Positions 25,844 through 37,838 are shown, counted from the stretch's first letter. The stretch: 64,000 nt of DNA from Streptomyces sp. 7-21 (GCF_016741785.1 NZ_JAERRL010000003.1:248001-312000), one strand, 5' to 3'. Program-made: numbers and translations. The notes: generated by a model not told the origin, from the sequence alone.

Positions 25844-28036
25844 TCAGGGCCCAGCGGGTGTGACGGGAGGGATCTCGGCCAGTTCGAACCAGATGGCCTT
25901 GCCCGAGCCGCGCGGGGCGACGCCCCAGTCGTCGGCGTAGGAGTCCATCAGCACCAGTCCGCGCCCCGTCGAGGCGAGTTCGCCAGGGTCGCGGAGGTGC
26001 GGGAGTTCGTCGCTGGCATCGGCCACCTCCACGCGCAGCCGCCTGTCCCCGGGCGGTCCGCTCAGTTCGGCGACGAGCACCGCGTCGCCGTCGGTGTGGG
26101 TGAGGACGTTCGTCAGCGCCTCCGAGAGCAGCAGCGTGGCGCCGAACACGCGCTCCTCGTCGGCCCAGTCGTGCAGCAGCGCCTCCAGCTGGCCGCGCGC
26201 CTCCGCGACGCGGGCGCTCTCGGTCTGGGCGATGGTCAGCACCACGCGCCGCGCCGGTGTCGTCGCGTCCAGCCGCTGCGTGGCCGGGCGGCGCAGCAGG
26301 AGCAGGGCGATGTCGTCCTCCTCGTCGCCCGTGGCCGGCGCCGCGTCGCCCGAGCGCACGGTGTCGATGAGCGTGTCGGCCAGCTCCGTCACCGGCTCGC
26401 CCGCCTGCCCCGCCATCGCCTCGCGCAGCCGTGCCCAGCCCTCGTCGAGGTCGCGGCGGCCCGTCTCCAGCAGTCCGTCCGTGCACAGCAGCAGCGTCTC
26501 GCCGGGCTGGAGCACCAGGCGCGTCGTCGGGTAGTCGCCGTCGGGGTCGAGGCCGAGCGGCAGCCCGCCCGCGGTGGGCCGGGTCAGCAGCGACCCGTCC
26601 GGCATGATCATGGCCGGGTCCAGATGCCCGGCGCGGGCGATGTCGAGGGTCCCCGAGGGCGGGTCGGCCTCGATGTACAGGCAGGTCGCGAAGCGCTGGT
26701 CGGAGCTGAACCGTTCCGTCGCGTCGTCGTCCTCGTCGGCCGGGTGCCCGCTGGCCTCGATGCCCTCGGCCGGCAGCGTCGCCAGGAAACGTGAGGCACG
26801 CGCGAGCACCGCGTCCGGCCGGTGTCCCTCCGAGGCGTAGGCGCGCAGCGCGATCCGCAGCTGCGCCATGGTGGCGGCGGCCCTGACGTCGTGGCCCTGC
26901 ACGTCCCCGATGACGAGGGCGAAGCGCCCGGACGGCAGCGGGATCACGTCGTACCAGTCGCCGCCGACCTTCAGCCCGGCGCCGGTGGGCACGTACCGGG
27001 CGGTGATGTCCATGCCGGGGACTTCGGGGGTGGGGGCGGGCCGCATTGTGTGCTGGAGGTCGGCCGTCAGCTGCCGCTCGGTGTCGTGCAGGAAGGTTCT
27101 GGCCAGGGCCTGGGCGAGCAGCCGCGCGATGCCGGTGAGCAGGGCGCGTTCCTCGAACGTGAATGCGGCGGGCTCGGTGAAGGCGGTCATCCACACCCCG
27201 AGCGTCCGCCCGGCGACGACCAGCGGCAGGTAGGCCCAGGACTGCCGGCCGAACGGGGTGATGCTGGGCCAGGCCTCGGGGAAGCGTTCGGCGTACTCCT
27301 CGGGGCTGTGCAGGTAGACGGCCCGCCCGGTCCGTGCCACCTGCGCGGCGGGGAACGGGGCGTCGAGCGGCAGCGTGGCCACGGCCCGGCGCTGCTCCGG
27401 GGAGTAGTTGCTGGGCACGCTCTCGACGTACTCGGTGACGCGGATCTCGTTGCCCTCGCGTCCGTAGACGCTGATGGCCGCGGGCTGGAAGTCGGGCATG
27501 GCGAGGCCCCCGACCACCCGGAGCACGTCCCTGGTGGTCTCGGCCTCGGAGAGCGCGCGGCTGGTGTCGAGGAGGAACGCCTCGTGCGCGCGCCGCCAGG
27601 TCGTACTCTCCGGCGGCGGGGCGTGGTCCCGGGAGGGCAGCTCGCACATCAGGCCGAGCATGTGGGAGGGCTGGCCGGAGCGCTGGCCGTCCGCGATGGC
27701 CTGGACGCGCAGGCGGACGGTGCGCAGGACCGTGCCCTGGGCGTCGACGACCCGCATCTGGGTCTCGGCGAGTCCGCCTTCGGCGGCGGAGAAGGCGAGG
27801 GAGCGCTGGCCCGCGATGTAGTCCTCGGCGTGGAAGCGGCCGCGCACGACGGCCTCGGGCACGGTGGCGGGGCGGGGCGGGAGTCCGAGCAGTTTCGCGG
27901 CGACGGCGTCGAGCGTGTAGCCGCCCGCGGTGCTGTCCCAGCGCCAGCGGCCGGTGCGGGTGGCGCGCAGCGCGTCGTCCAGCCCGTCGTCCAGCTCGTC
28001 CTCCGGCGCCTCGTGCACCGCCTCCTCCGTGCCCAT
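25844..28036 (-). CDS. SpoIIE-type PP2C phosphatase with PAS, GAF and anti-sigma HATPase domains
   Basis: The 730-aa cytoplasmic regulator has, in order: a PAS-like segment (~25-150), a GAF domain (~165-325), the PPM/SpoIIE phosphatase (~335-560) with GGDWYDVIPLPSGRFALVIG, DVQGHDVRAA and LLLCTDGLLETG, and an RsbW-like HATPase (~585-725) with LLLSEALTNVLTH and STGRGLVLMDSYADDWGV. Phosphatase plus kinase in one chain would set the phosphorylation state of an anti-anti-sigma partner, as in Streptomyces stress and development switches. All metal-binding Asp of the phosphatase are present. TAAAGT ends 8 nt before the ATG, so it may be leaderless. It is divergent from aspS. Confidence 0.92.
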   Translation of the reverse strand: MGTEEAVHEAPEDELDDGLDDALRATRTGRWRWDSTAGGYTLDAVAAKLLGLPPRPATVPEAVVRGRFHAEDYIAGQRSLAFSAAEGGLAETQMRVVDAQGTVLRTVRLRVQAIADGQRSGQPSHMLGLMCELPSRDHAPPPESTTWRRAHEAFLLDTSRALSEAETTRDVLRVVGGLAMPDFQPAAISVYGREGNEIRVTEYVESVPSNYSPEQRRAVATLPLDAPFPAAQVARTGRAVYLHSPEEYAERFPEAWPSITPFGRQSWAYLPLVVAGRTLGVWMTAFTEPAAFTFEERALLTGIARLLAQALARTFLHDTERQLTADLQHTMRPAPTPEVPGMDITARYVPTGAGLKVGGDWYDVIPLPSGRFALVIGDVQGHDVRAAATMAQLRIALRAYASEGHRPDAVLARASRFLATLPAEGIEASGHPADEDDDATERFSSDQRFATCLYIEADPPSGTLDIARAGHLDPAMIMPDGSLLTRPTAGGLPLGLDPDGDYPTTRLVLQPGETLLLCTDGLLETGRRDLDEGWARLREAMAGQAGEPVTELADTLIDTVRSGDAAPATGDEEDDIALLLLRRPATQRLDATTPARRVVLTIAQTESARVAEARGQLEALLHDWADEERVFGATLLLSEALTNVLTHTDGDAVLVAELSGPPGDRRLRVEVADASDELPHLRDPGELASTGRGLVLMDSYADDWGVAPRGSGKAIWFELAEIPPVTPAGP

Positions 28037-28145
28037 ATTGACCTACTTTATGCAGATCTTCATGGCCTCGGCGAGCAGAGAGGTGCCGGGGCGGTAGGCT
28101 GAGTGGCCGTCGGCCTGCCACCTCACTGAACAAGCGGAAGCGACG

Positions 28146-29921
28146 ATGCATAGGTACCGGTCCCACACGTGCGGCGAGCTGCGTTCCTCGGACATCGGCT
28201 CTGATGTCCGGCTGTCAGGCTGGCTGCACAATCGCCGGAACCTCGGCGGCATTCTCTTCGTCGACCTGCGCGACCACTACGGCATCACGCAGCTCGTCGT
28301 CCACCCGGACACCGCCACCGGGCAGGCCGTGAGCGAACGGCTCAGCTCGCTGCCCAAGGAGACCGTGGTCCGCGTCGACGGCCGCGTCGTCAGCCGGGGC
28401 GAGGAGAACGTCAACCCGGAGCTGCCCACCGGTGAGATCGATGTCGAGGTCACCGAGGTCGAGGTGCTCGGCGCGAGCGAGCAGGTGCCGTTCACGATCA
28501 ACTCCGACGACGGGGTGAACGAGGAGCGCCGCCTGGAGTACCGCTTCCTCGACCTGCGGCGCGAGCGGATGCACCGCAACATCATGCTGCGGTCCGCCGT
28601 GATCACCGCGATCCGGCAGAAGATGATCGCGCAGGGCTTCACCGAGATGGCGACGCCGATCCTGTCGGCGACCTCGCCCGAGGGCGCGCGCGACTTCCTG
28701 GTGCCCTCGCGGCTCCACCCGGGGACGTTCTACGCGCTGCCGCAGGCGCCGCAGCAGTTCAAGCAGCTGCTGATGATCGCGGGCTTCGACCGGTACTTCC
28801 AGATCGCGCCGTGCTTCCGCGACGAGGACGCGCGCGCAGACCGCTCGCCGGGCGAGTTCTACCAGCTCGACGTCGAGATGAGCTTCGTCGAGCAGGAGGA
28901 CGTCTTCCAGGTCATCGAGAAGGTGATGACCGAGATCTTCGAGGAGTTCGGCGGCGGGCGGCACGTCACCTCGCCGTTTCCGCGCATCCCGTTCCGCGAG
29001 GCGATGCTGCGGTACGGCACCGACAAGCCGGACCTGCGGGCGCGCCTGGAGCTGACCGACGTGTCGGACATCTTCGCGGGGCATGGCTTCAAGGCGTTCG
29101 CCGACAAGCACGTGCGGGCGCTGGCGGTGCCGGACACGGCGGGGCAGCCGCGCCGGTTCTTCGACGAGATGGGTGACTTCGCGGTCAGCCTCGGCGCGCA
29201 GGGGCTGGCGTGGGTGCGGGTCGGCGAGGACCGGAAGCTGACCGGGCCCATCGCCAAGTTCCTCAGCGAGGCGGACACCGAGGCGCTGCTCACGGCCGTG
29301 CAGGCGGGGCCCGGCTCGGCCATCTTCTTCGGGGCCGGGGAGTTCGACGAGGTCTCGAAGATCATGGGCGCGGTGCGGGTAGAGGCGGCCAAGCGCGCCG
29401 GGCACTTCGAGGAGGGCGTCTTCCGGTTCTGCTGGGTCGTGGACTTCCCGATGTTCGAGCGGAACGAGGACACCGGGGCGATCGAGTTCTCGCACAACCC
29501 GTTCTCCATGCCGCAGGGCGGGCTTGAGGCGCTGGAGAAGACGGACCCGCTGGACGTGCTGGCCTGGCAGTACGACATCGTGTGCAACGGGGTGGAGCTG
29601 TCCTCCGGCGCCATCCGGAACCACGATCCGGAGATCATGTACAAGGCGTTCGCCATCGCCGGGTACAGCAAGGAGGACGTGGAGCGCGACTTCGGCGGCA
29701 TGCTGCGGGCGTTCCGCTACGGCGCGCCGCCGCACGGCGGTATCGCGCCGGGCATCGACCGCATCGTGATGCTGCTGGCCGACGAGCCGAACATCCGCGA
29801 GACCATCGCGTTCCCGCTCAACGGCAACGCCGAGGACCTGCTGATGGGCGCGCCGAGCCCGGTGGACGAGGCGCGGCTGCGCGAGCTGCACCTGTCGGTG
29901 CGCCGCCCGGCGTCCTCCTGA
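28146..29921 (+). CDS. aspS: Aspartyl-tRNA synthetase
   Basis: The 591-aa class II synthetase charges tRNA-Asp (or Asp/Asn in non-discriminating organisms). It has the OB-fold anticodon domain ([20 protein letters not shown]), motif 1/2 regions ([41 protein letters not shown]), the bacterial GAD insertion, and motif 3 [20 protein letters not shown] near the C-terminus. Length is normal for the bacterial type. The ATG follows GGAAGCGACG. A TAGGCT hexamer at 28095-28100 may be the -10 box, giving a short leader. The next gene (terB-like) is convergent. Confidence 0.98.
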   Translation: MHRYRSHTCGELRSSDIGSDVRLSGWLHNRRNLGGILFVDLRDHYGITQLVVHPDTATGQAVSERLSSLPKETVVRVDGRVVSRGEENVNPELPTGEIDVEVTEVEVLGASEQVPFTINSDDGVNEERRLEYRFLDLRRERMHRNIMLRSAVITAIRQKMIAQGFTEMATPILSATSPEGARDFLVPSRLHPGTFYALPQAPQQFKQLLMIAGFDRYFQIAPCFRDEDARADRSPGEFYQLDVEMSFVEQEDVFQVIEKVMTEIFEEFGGGRHVTSPFPRIPFREAMLRYGTDKPDLRARLELTDVSDIFAGHGFKAFADKHVRALAVPDTAGQPRRFFDEMGDFAVSLGAQGLAWVRVGEDRKLTGPIAKFLSEADTEALLTAVQAGPGSAIFFGAGEFDEVSKIMGAVRVEAAKRAGHFEEGVFRFCWVVDFPMFERNEDTGAIEFSHNPFSMPQGGLEALEKTDPLDVLAWQYDIVCNGVELSSGAIRNHDPEIMYKAFAIAGYSKEDVERDFGGMLRAFRYGAPPHGGIAPGIDRIVMLLADEPNIRETIAFPLNGNAEDLLMGAPSPVDEARLRELHLSVRRPASS

Positions 29922-30024
29922 GCAGTCTGCCGCCGCAGCGGCGTACGGCGCGGCCCTCGCGCCGCCCTGCCCGCCGTCCTCCGTCGCGGGGACACGGGGC
30001 GGGCGGGGCGGGGGCCGCGCCGCG

Positions 30025-30576
30025 TCAGATGCCGAATTCCGTGGGGGCGAGTCCCAGGGCGTGGCAGGCCTCGCGGATGACGTCCTGCTCGGACTGGGCG
30101 AAGTAGCCGTCGGCACCGGCGATGACGATGCCGGTCTGCACGACGGCGCGCGCCTCGGCGGGTTTCTTCTTCGTCTTCGCGATGTCCTGGAGGGCGGTCG
30201 ACTTGCCCGACGGGAAGTCGGACATCAGCTGGTCCACGTGCTTGTTGAAGCGCTTGCGCAGGTCGTCGGGCGGGAAGTTCTGCAGCACCTCGTTGCTGAC
30301 GATCAGCGACTCCATGCGCTGCCGCTCCGAGGCGTCCACCGTGCCGTCGGCGGCGGCCACCAGCGCGCACATCGCCATGCTGGCGTCCCGGTAGGCGCCG
30401 CTCTTCAGCTCGCTCTTGGCCGCGGCGAGCTGCGACTTCAGCATCGACACCAGCTGGGACTTCTTGCCGCTGCCGGCGCTGCCGCCGCCCAGCCGGCCCA
30501 GGCCCCCCGAGTGGGACGACGAGCCCCCTTGCAAGCGCTGGCGCGCCGTGTCCTTGATCCGGTCAAACATCGACAT
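30025..30576 (-). CDS. TerB-family tellurite resistance protein
   Basis: The 183-aa protein starts MSMFDRIKDTARQRLQGG, has a Ser/Gly-rich linker, then the helical TerB domain: SGAYRDASMAMCALVAAADGTVDASERQRM and GIVIAGADGYFAQSEQDVIREAC. The two DG acidic motifs are the metal-binding pairs of TerB. TerB proteins occur in tellurite, phage and general stress clusters; here it is single, with no terCDEZ genes. The ATG has GAGG 8 nt upstream; MAP- and MFDRI- starts are in-frame alternatives. Confidence 0.9.
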   Translation of the reverse strand: MSMFDRIKDTARQRLQGGSSSHSGGLGRLGGGSAGSGKKSQLVSMLKSQLAAAKSELKSGAYRDASMAMCALVAAADGTVDASERQRMESLIVSNEVLQNFPPDDLRKRFNKHVDQLMSDFPSGKSTALQDIAKTKKKPAEARAVVQTGIVIAGADGYFAQSEQDVIREACHALGLAPTEFGI

Positions 30577-30835
30577 CGGTGCCACCTCTGGCTCTCGCGT
30601 CCACTCCGTTCCGTGCCGTCAACGACGGCGGGCGGCTGCGGGGTTCCGGCGGTTGTCAGTGGTGCGTGCCAGCATCGTCACTGATGGTCACTGACGGTAA
30701 GGGACGAGTGCGACCGCTGGGGCGGCATGGGATCTTCCGGATGACGGGAACGGGCACGGGAACGGGCACGGCGACGGGGCACGGCCCGCCCGGCAGGGGC
30801 CCGCTGGTGCGAGGCCCCCCGCCGGCGGTCCCGGG

Positions 30836-33157
<2,322 letters not shown>

Positions 33158-33184
33158 CGTCCGTCTCACTTCCTCACGCCGAGG

Positions 33185-33201
33185 ATACCCCAGGGTGGTA
33201 T
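33185..33201 (-). promoter_or_regulatory. CsoR-like operator 1 of copA
   Basis: ATACCCCAGGGTGGTAT has the ATACCC-n5-GGGTAT form of actinobacterial CsoR sites with one deviation in the right half. It is 28 bp before the copA ATG. The 17-bp layout equals that of operator 2. Confidence 0.65.
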
Positions 33202-33220
33202 TTTGCTCGTGCCGGGCTAT

Positions 33221-33237
33221 ATACCCGTAGGGGGTAT
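33221..33237 (-). promoter_or_regulatory. CsoR-like operator 2 of copA
   Basis: ATACCCGTAGGGGGTAT has perfect half sites ATACCC and GGGTAT with a 5-nt spacer, centred 36 bp from operator 1. CsoR releases such sites when it binds Cu(I). Confidence 0.7.
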
Positions 33238-33253
33238 TCACCACACGTACGAA

Positions 33254-33286
33254 GGGCGCCCGGCCACCCGTGGTGACCGGACGCCC
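33254..33286 (-). terminator. Terminator of the MFS exporter gene
   Basis: A 15-bp stem with 3-nt loop lies just after the MFS stop. On the minus-strand RNA every position pairs (two G-U wobbles), whereas the plus-strand RNA would have two mismatches. It is therefore directional and shields copA from read-through. Confidence 0.65.
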
Positions 33287-33319
33287 TGCCGTCGTTGCCC
33301 GCCCGTCGCGGCGGCGCGC

Positions 33320-34948
33320 TCAGTGCATCACCGACGGCTCCTTGGAAGCCCCCGGCTCGCCGGGCCCGCCGGACCCGCCGGTTTCAGCCGCCTCAGCCGA
33401 CTCGGCCGCGAGGCGCTCCATGCCACTGGTGGTCTTCAGCGGCTTCTCCCGGATGAACAGCACGACGATGAGCGCCAGTGCGGCGAACGGGGTGGCCAGC
33501 AGGAACAGCTCGGCCGTCGCCACGCCGTAGGCGTGCTCGATCACCGCACGCACCTCGGGCGGCAGCTGCGTCACGTCGGGCACGGAGCCGTGGCCGCCGC
33601 CCTGCGTGCCGGATCCGCCGCCCAGCTCGCTGGCGACGCGGTTCGCCAGCACGGCGCCGAGCACGCTGGTGCCGATGGTGCCGCCCATGCTGCGGAAGAA
33701 CGACAGCACCGAGGTGGCCGCGCCCAGCTCTGCGGCGGGCACGTCGTTCTGCGCCGCCAGCACCAGGTTCTGCATCAGCATGCCGACGCCGATGCCGAGC
33801 AGCGCCATGTAGACGCTCAGCAGCCCGAAGCCGGTGTCCGCGTCCACGGTGGCCAGCAGGCCGAGGCCCGAGGTCATGATCACACCACCGGCGATCAGGT
33901 ATCTCTTCCAGCGGCCGGTGGCGCTGATGATCTGCCCCGCGACCGTGGAGGAGATCAGCAGACCGAGGATCATCGGCAGGCTCATCAGGCCCGCCACCGT
34001 CGGCGACTTGCCCAGCGCGACCTGGAAGTACTGCGACAGGAAGACCGTGCCGCCGAACATCGCCACACCCACGAAGAAGCTGGCGATCGTGGTCAGCGAC
34101 ACCGTGCGGTTGCGGAAGATCTTCAGCGGGATGACCGGCTCCGGCACCCGCGCCTCGACGATGACCGCCGCCACCAGCAGCACGGTGCCGCCGCCGGTGA
34201 GGGCGGCCGTCTGCCAGGACGCCCAGTCGAACTCGTTGCCCGCCAGCGTCGTCCAGATCAGCAGCGCGCACACCCCCGCCACCAGCAGGAACGCGCCCAG
34301 GTAGTCGATCTTCACCTCACGCCGCACAGTCGGCAGCTTCAGCGTGCGCTGCAGCAGCACGATCGCCGTCAGCGCGAACGGCACGCCGATGAAGAAGCAC
34401 CAGCGCCACCCCAGCCAGGAGGTGTCCACCAGCACGCCGCCGATCAGCGGCCCGGCCACCGTGCCGACGGCGAAGACCGCGCCGAAGATGCCCGCGTACT
34501 TGCCCAGCCGCCGCGGCGGGATGATCGCCGCCATCACGACCTGGGCGAGTGCCGTCAGGCCGCCCGCGCCGATGCCCTGGGCGACGCGGCTGAAGATCAG
34601 CAGGCTCACGTGCTGCGAGAAGCCCGCCAGCAGCGAGCCGATCACGAACATCAGCAGCGAGAGCTGGAGCAGGAGCTTCTTGTTGTAGAGGTCGGACAGC
34701 TTGCCCCACAGCGGCACCGTCGCGGTCATCGCCAGCAGCTCCGCCGTGACGACCCACGTGTAGGAGGACTGGCTCGCGCCGAGGTCCGCGATGATGCGCG
34801 GCAGCGCGTTGGCTACCACGGTACCGGCGAGGATCGCGACGAACATGCCCGCCATCAGGCCGGAGATGGCCTGGAGGATCTGCCGGTTGGTCATGGATGT
34901 GGGCGCCTCGTCGGGGGCGCCCACGGCTTGGGTCATATCGCTGCTCAC
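33320..34948 (-). CDS. DHA2/EmrB-type MFS multidrug exporter
   Basis: The 542-aa protein has ~14 predicted membrane helices and the EmrB/QacA hallmarks: AGTVVANALPRIIADLG in TM1, GKLSDLYNKKLLLQ as motif A, IFSRVAQGIGAGGLTALAQ, and AVGTVAGPLIGGVLVD as motif C, which marks drug:H+ antiporters. The C-terminus carries a Gly/Ser-rich tail. GTG at 34948 (MSSDMTQ) is chosen; ATG at 34936 is an alternative. It follows a TetR gene by 43 bp, so both are likely one transcript under TetR control. Substrate unknown. Confidence 0.92.
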   Translation of the reverse strand: MSSDMTQAVGAPDEAPTSMTNRQILQAISGLMAGMFVAILAGTVVANALPRIIADLGASQSSYTWVVTAELLAMTATVPLWGKLSDLYNKKLLLQLSLLMFVIGSLLAGFSQHVSLLIFSRVAQGIGAGGLTALAQVVMAAIIPPRRLGKYAGIFGAVFAVGTVAGPLIGGVLVDTSWLGWRWCFFIGVPFALTAIVLLQRTLKLPTVRREVKIDYLGAFLLVAGVCALLIWTTLAGNEFDWASWQTAALTGGGTVLLVAAVIVEARVPEPVIPLKIFRNRTVSLTTIASFFVGVAMFGGTVFLSQYFQVALGKSPTVAGLMSLPMILGLLISSTVAGQIISATGRWKRYLIAGGVIMTSGLGLLATVDADTGFGLLSVYMALLGIGVGMLMQNLVLAAQNDVPAAELGAATSVLSFFRSMGGTIGTSVLGAVLANRVASELGGGSGTQGGGHGSVPDVTQLPPEVRAVIEHAYGVATAELFLLATPFAALALIVVLFIREKPLKTTSGMERLAAESAEAAETGGSGGPGEPGASKEPSVMH

Positions 34949-34991
34949 TGCACTCAGAACGTCCTTCTCCGTCGCAACGGAATCGGGCCTG

Positions 34992-35624
34992 TCAGCGGGG
35001 GGCGGGAAGCCCGGCCGCCAGGTGGTCGAAGACTTGGGCGAAGATGTCGAGGAACGGATCGGAGGCGCCGCCCGCGCTCCACCACTCGATGGACACGCGC
35101 ACCGCCGTCATCGCCACCCCCGCCAGCAGCCGGGGGTACAGGCCGGGCTCCTCGCCCCCGGCCGTCCCGGACCGCTGGCCGACGCGCTCCGCGATGGCGG
35201 CGGCCAGTTCGAGCTCCTCCGCCTGGTGGGCGCCGATGCCCCGGGCCAGCAGGTGCGGGGACTGCTGGAACACCTTCGCCCGCAGCTCCCACAGCTCGCG
35301 CCGCCTGGTCACGTCCGCCAGCTCCGCCGCCAGCGCCTCCCGCACCGCCCGCAGCGGCGGCAGCGCCGCCGGGGCGTCGAGGACCAGCCGCCGCACCCGG
35401 GGGCCGAAATCGGCATCGACGGTGAGGAACGCGTCGTCGCGGGAGTCGAAGTAGTTGAAGAACGTGCGGGCGGAGACCCCAGCCTCCGCGCTGATCGCCT
35501 CCACCGTCACGTTCTCCGCGCCGTGCCGTGCCGCCAGCCGGATGGCCGCCTCCGCCAGGGCCGCGCGCGTAGCCCGCTTCTTCCGCTCCCGCAGCCCTTC
35601 GGGAGCGTCCCCCGTTCCTGTCAC
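34992..35624 (-). CDS. TetR-family regulator of the adjacent MFS exporter
   Basis: The 210-aa repressor has the N-terminal TetR helix-turn-helix (ERKKRATRAALAEAAIRLA, then VTVEAISAEAGVSARTFFNYFDSRDDAFL), with a ligand-binding helical domain behind it. The GTG start (VTGTGDAPEG) is favoured because TACTCT ends exactly 7 nt upstream, fitting a leaderless transcript. Longer in-frame versions would overlap the divergent promoter region. Its target is probably its own promoter, controlling itself and the exporter downstream. Confidence 0.9.
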   Translation of the reverse strand: MTGTGDAPEGLRERKKRATRAALAEAAIRLAARHGAENVTVEAISAEAGVSARTFFNYFDSRDDAFLTVDADFGPRVRRLVLDAPAALPPLRAVREALAAELADVTRRRELWELRAKVFQQSPHLLARGIGAHQAEELELAAAIAERVGQRSGTAGGEEPGLYPRLLAGVAMTAVRVSIEWWSAGGASDPFLDIFAQVFDHLAAGLPAPR

Positions 35625-35743
35625 ACGGTGCAGAGTACGAAAAGCTGCACAGTCTGCAAAATCATTTCTTCGCGGCTTCCCGCGCGCCAACCGCGGGCGC
35701 CCCGGGCTCGTGCACCGGGGCCGTGTCCCCCACGCTGGTGCGC

Positions 35744-36664
35744 ATGACGGAGATGGTGGACCTGCGGGCGCTGAGTTACTTCCTCGCCGTGGCGGAAGAG
35801 ATGAGCGTCACAGCCGCGGCCCGCCGTTTCCACATGGCGCAGCCCGCGCTCAGCCAGGCCATCACCCGGCTGGAACGGCGGCTCGGCGTCACCCTCTTCG
35901 ACCGCACCAGAGGCCGCCTGCGGCTGACCGCCGCCGGCCGGCTGCTCGTGCCTGAGGCCCGCGCCCTGCTCGACCGGGCCCGCGAGGTGACCGAACTCCT
36001 CCCGCACGCCCAGGGCACCGAACCCACGGTGCTGCGGATCGGCGCCATCGCCTCGGCCGTCTCCGGCCTGCTGCCCCGCGTGCTGCCCGGCTTCCTGCGG
36101 CAGCACCCGTCCCTGGCGCCCCGCGTCTACGAGATGGGGCAGCGCACCCAGGTCGAGGCCCTGCGCACCGGCGCGATCGACATTGGCGTGTGCCGGATGA
36201 CCCGCGCCGAGGAGGGCAGCGGCCTGACGGTGACACGGCTCACCGACGAGCCGCTGTACTGCGCCGTCCCCGCCAGTCACCCGCTGGCGGCACCGGGCGC
36301 GGGCGGCCGCCCGGTACCGCTGGCGCGGCTCGCCGACGAGGACCTGATCTGCTTCCCCCGCTCGCTGGCGCCCGTGGCGTTCGACACGCTCGTGGCGGTC
36401 TGCATGCGGGCCGGGTTCTCCCCGCGCTTCCGCCAGGAGGCCCGCAACGACCAGGCCATCCTCGGCATGGTGGCGTGCGGGCTGGGGCTGGCCCTGGTGC
36501 CGGAGACGTCGACGCGGATATCCGTGCCGGGTGTCACCTGCGTGGCGCTGGCGGAGCCGTACGCCGTCACCCCGCTGTCGGTCGTCACCGCAGGCGCCGC
36601 GGAAGAACCCGGCGCACCCGGCGGGCCTGCCGCCCGGCTCCGCCGCTGGCTGCTGGAGTCGTGA
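35744..36664 (+). CDS. LysR-family transcriptional regulator
   Basis: The 306-aa protein has the LysR helix-turn-helix at residues ~5-65 (LRALSYFLAVAEEMSVTAAARRFHMAQPALSQAITRLERRLG) and a periplasmic-binding-type effector domain (VLRIGAIASAVSGLLPRVL; DIGVCRM). ATG at 35744 is used; ATG at 35753 is also possible. It is divergent from the TetR gene and ends 13 bp from the convergent SolA-like oxidase gene. LysR proteins often control a divergent neighbour, which here would be the TetR/MFS pair, but this is not supported by a recognised operator. Confidence 0.9.
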   Translation: MTEMVDLRALSYFLAVAEEMSVTAAARRFHMAQPALSQAITRLERRLGVTLFDRTRGRLRLTAAGRLLVPEARALLDRAREVTELLPHAQGTEPTVLRIGAIASAVSGLLPRVLPGFLRQHPSLAPRVYEMGQRTQVEALRTGAIDIGVCRMTRAEEGSGLTVTRLTDEPLYCAVPASHPLAAPGAGGRPVPLARLADEDLICFPRSLAPVAFDTLVAVCMRAGFSPRFRQEARNDQAILGMVACGLGLALVPETSTRISVPGVTCVALAEPYAVTPLSVVTAGAAEEPGAPGGPAARLRRWLLES

Positions 36665-36677
36665 CCGCCCGCGCGCG

Positions 36678-37838
36678 TCAGGCCAGGCGGCCGGCGGACA
36701 TCGGCGTCAGGTCGAAGCCGCTGCCGCCCGCCAGGACCAGGTCGGCGGCGATCTGCCCGAACACCGGCGCCAGCTTGAAGCCGTGCCCCGAGAACCCGGC
36801 CAGCGCCAGCACCCGCTCCCCGGATTCCGGCACCCAGTCCACCAGCGCCGTCCGGTCCGGCAGATACCCCTCCAGGTACACGTCGTGCCGCACCGGATCC
36901 GGATGCAGCCCCGGCAGGAAGCGCCGCACCGCCTCGCTCACCGGCCGCAGCCGCTCCTCGTCCCAGTCCCGGGTGAACGCCTCGGGCCCCGGCAGCGGCT
37001 CCCACACGTCAGCGAAGCCCGTCTTCACCGACATCCCGTCGAGCATCGGCACCCCAAAGAGGTGGACGCCCTCCGTGTCACGGATGAACGCCGGGAAACG
37101 CTCCGGCGCGTACGCCCCCGGATCGGACGGCGCGAACCACGTGAGCACCAGCGGCTTCACGGTCAGCCGCCCCCGCAGGAACGGCACCAGCCGCGCGCTC
37201 CACGGGCCCGCCGTCACCACGGCCTTCCGCGCCGTGTACCTGGTCCCGCCCGCCTCGATCCGCACCCCGCCGCCGCGCTCGTCCCAGCGGACCTCGTCGA
37301 CACGCGTGTGGTGAAGCAGCCGCGCCCCGTGCGCGCGGGCGCGCTCGCAGGCGGCCAGCACGGCCAGCTCCGGCCGCAGCACGCCCCCGTTCACGTCCAG
37401 CACGCCGATCTCGCCCTGCAGCGCCAGATGCTGCGGGTACCGGGCGGCCAGCTCCGCCCCGGTCAGCACCTCATGCGGCAGGCCGTGCTCCTCGACGGAC
37501 CGCCGCACGTTCCGCATCGGCGGCAGGTCCGGCAGGCCGATCGACAGGCAGCCGGTCGGCAGGAACAGCGGCAGCCCGCTGGCCCGCGACAGCTCGTCCC
37601 ACAGCTCGCGCGACCGGCGCAGCATCGGCACGTAGCCGGCGCCTTCGTGGTACGCCATGCGGAACAGCCGCGACTCCCCTGCCGAGGCGCCCCGGTCGTG
37701 GGCGAGCCCGAACTGCTCGAAGCCGATCACCGACGCCCCGGCGCGGGCGAGCCGCCAGGCGGTCATGGCGCCCATCGCGCCCAGGCCGACCACCGCCACG
37801 TCGTAGCCGCGCCCGGCGGTGCCGTCGTTGTCGTTCAT
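36678..37838 (-). CDS. SolA-like FAD amine oxidase (sarcosine / N-methyltryptophan oxidase family)
   Basis: The 386-aa flavoprotein begins with the dinucleotide-binding YDVAVVGLGAMGAMTAWRLAR and continues FEQFGLAHDRGASAGESRLFR, the SolA/monomeric sarcosine oxidase signature. It should oxidise an N-methyl or secondary amino acid to the aldehyde plus peroxide. The Cys that holds FAD covalently in monomeric sarcosine oxidase aligns with Tyr in DVYLEGYLPDRTALVDW, so FAD is probably not covalently bound there. GAGAGG lies before the ATG. It is 64 bp downstream of gltS on the same strand, suggesting joint uptake and oxidation of an amino acid-like substrate (inference). Confidence 0.85.
   Translation of the reverse strand: MNDNDGTAGRGYDVAVVGLGAMGAMTAWRLARAGASVIGFEQFGLAHDRGASAGESRLFRMAYHEGAGYVPMLRRSRELWDELSRASGLPLFLPTGCLSIGLPDLPPMRNVRRSVEEHGLPHEVLTGAELAARYPQHLALQGEIGVLDVNGGVLRPELAVLAACERARAHGARLLHHTRVDEVRWDERGGGVRIEAGGTRYTARKAVVTAGPWSARLVPFLRGRLTVKPLVLTWFAPSDPGAYAPERFPAFIRDTEGVHLFGVPMLDGMSVKTGFADVWEPLPGPEAFTRDWDEERLRPVSEAVRRFLPGLHPDPVRHDVYLEGYLPDRTALVDWVPESGERVLALAGFSGHGFKLAPVFGQIAADLVLAGGSGFDLTPMSAGRLA

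Noticed and set aside
25613..26794. Plus-strand frame of 393 codons
   Set aside because: It begins in the decayed region and runs antisense to the SpoIIE phosphatase gene; no ribosome binding site or motif.
28215..30116. Minus-strand frame of 633 codons across aspS
   Set aside because: Antisense shadow of aspS, which has full synthetase motifs on the plus strand.
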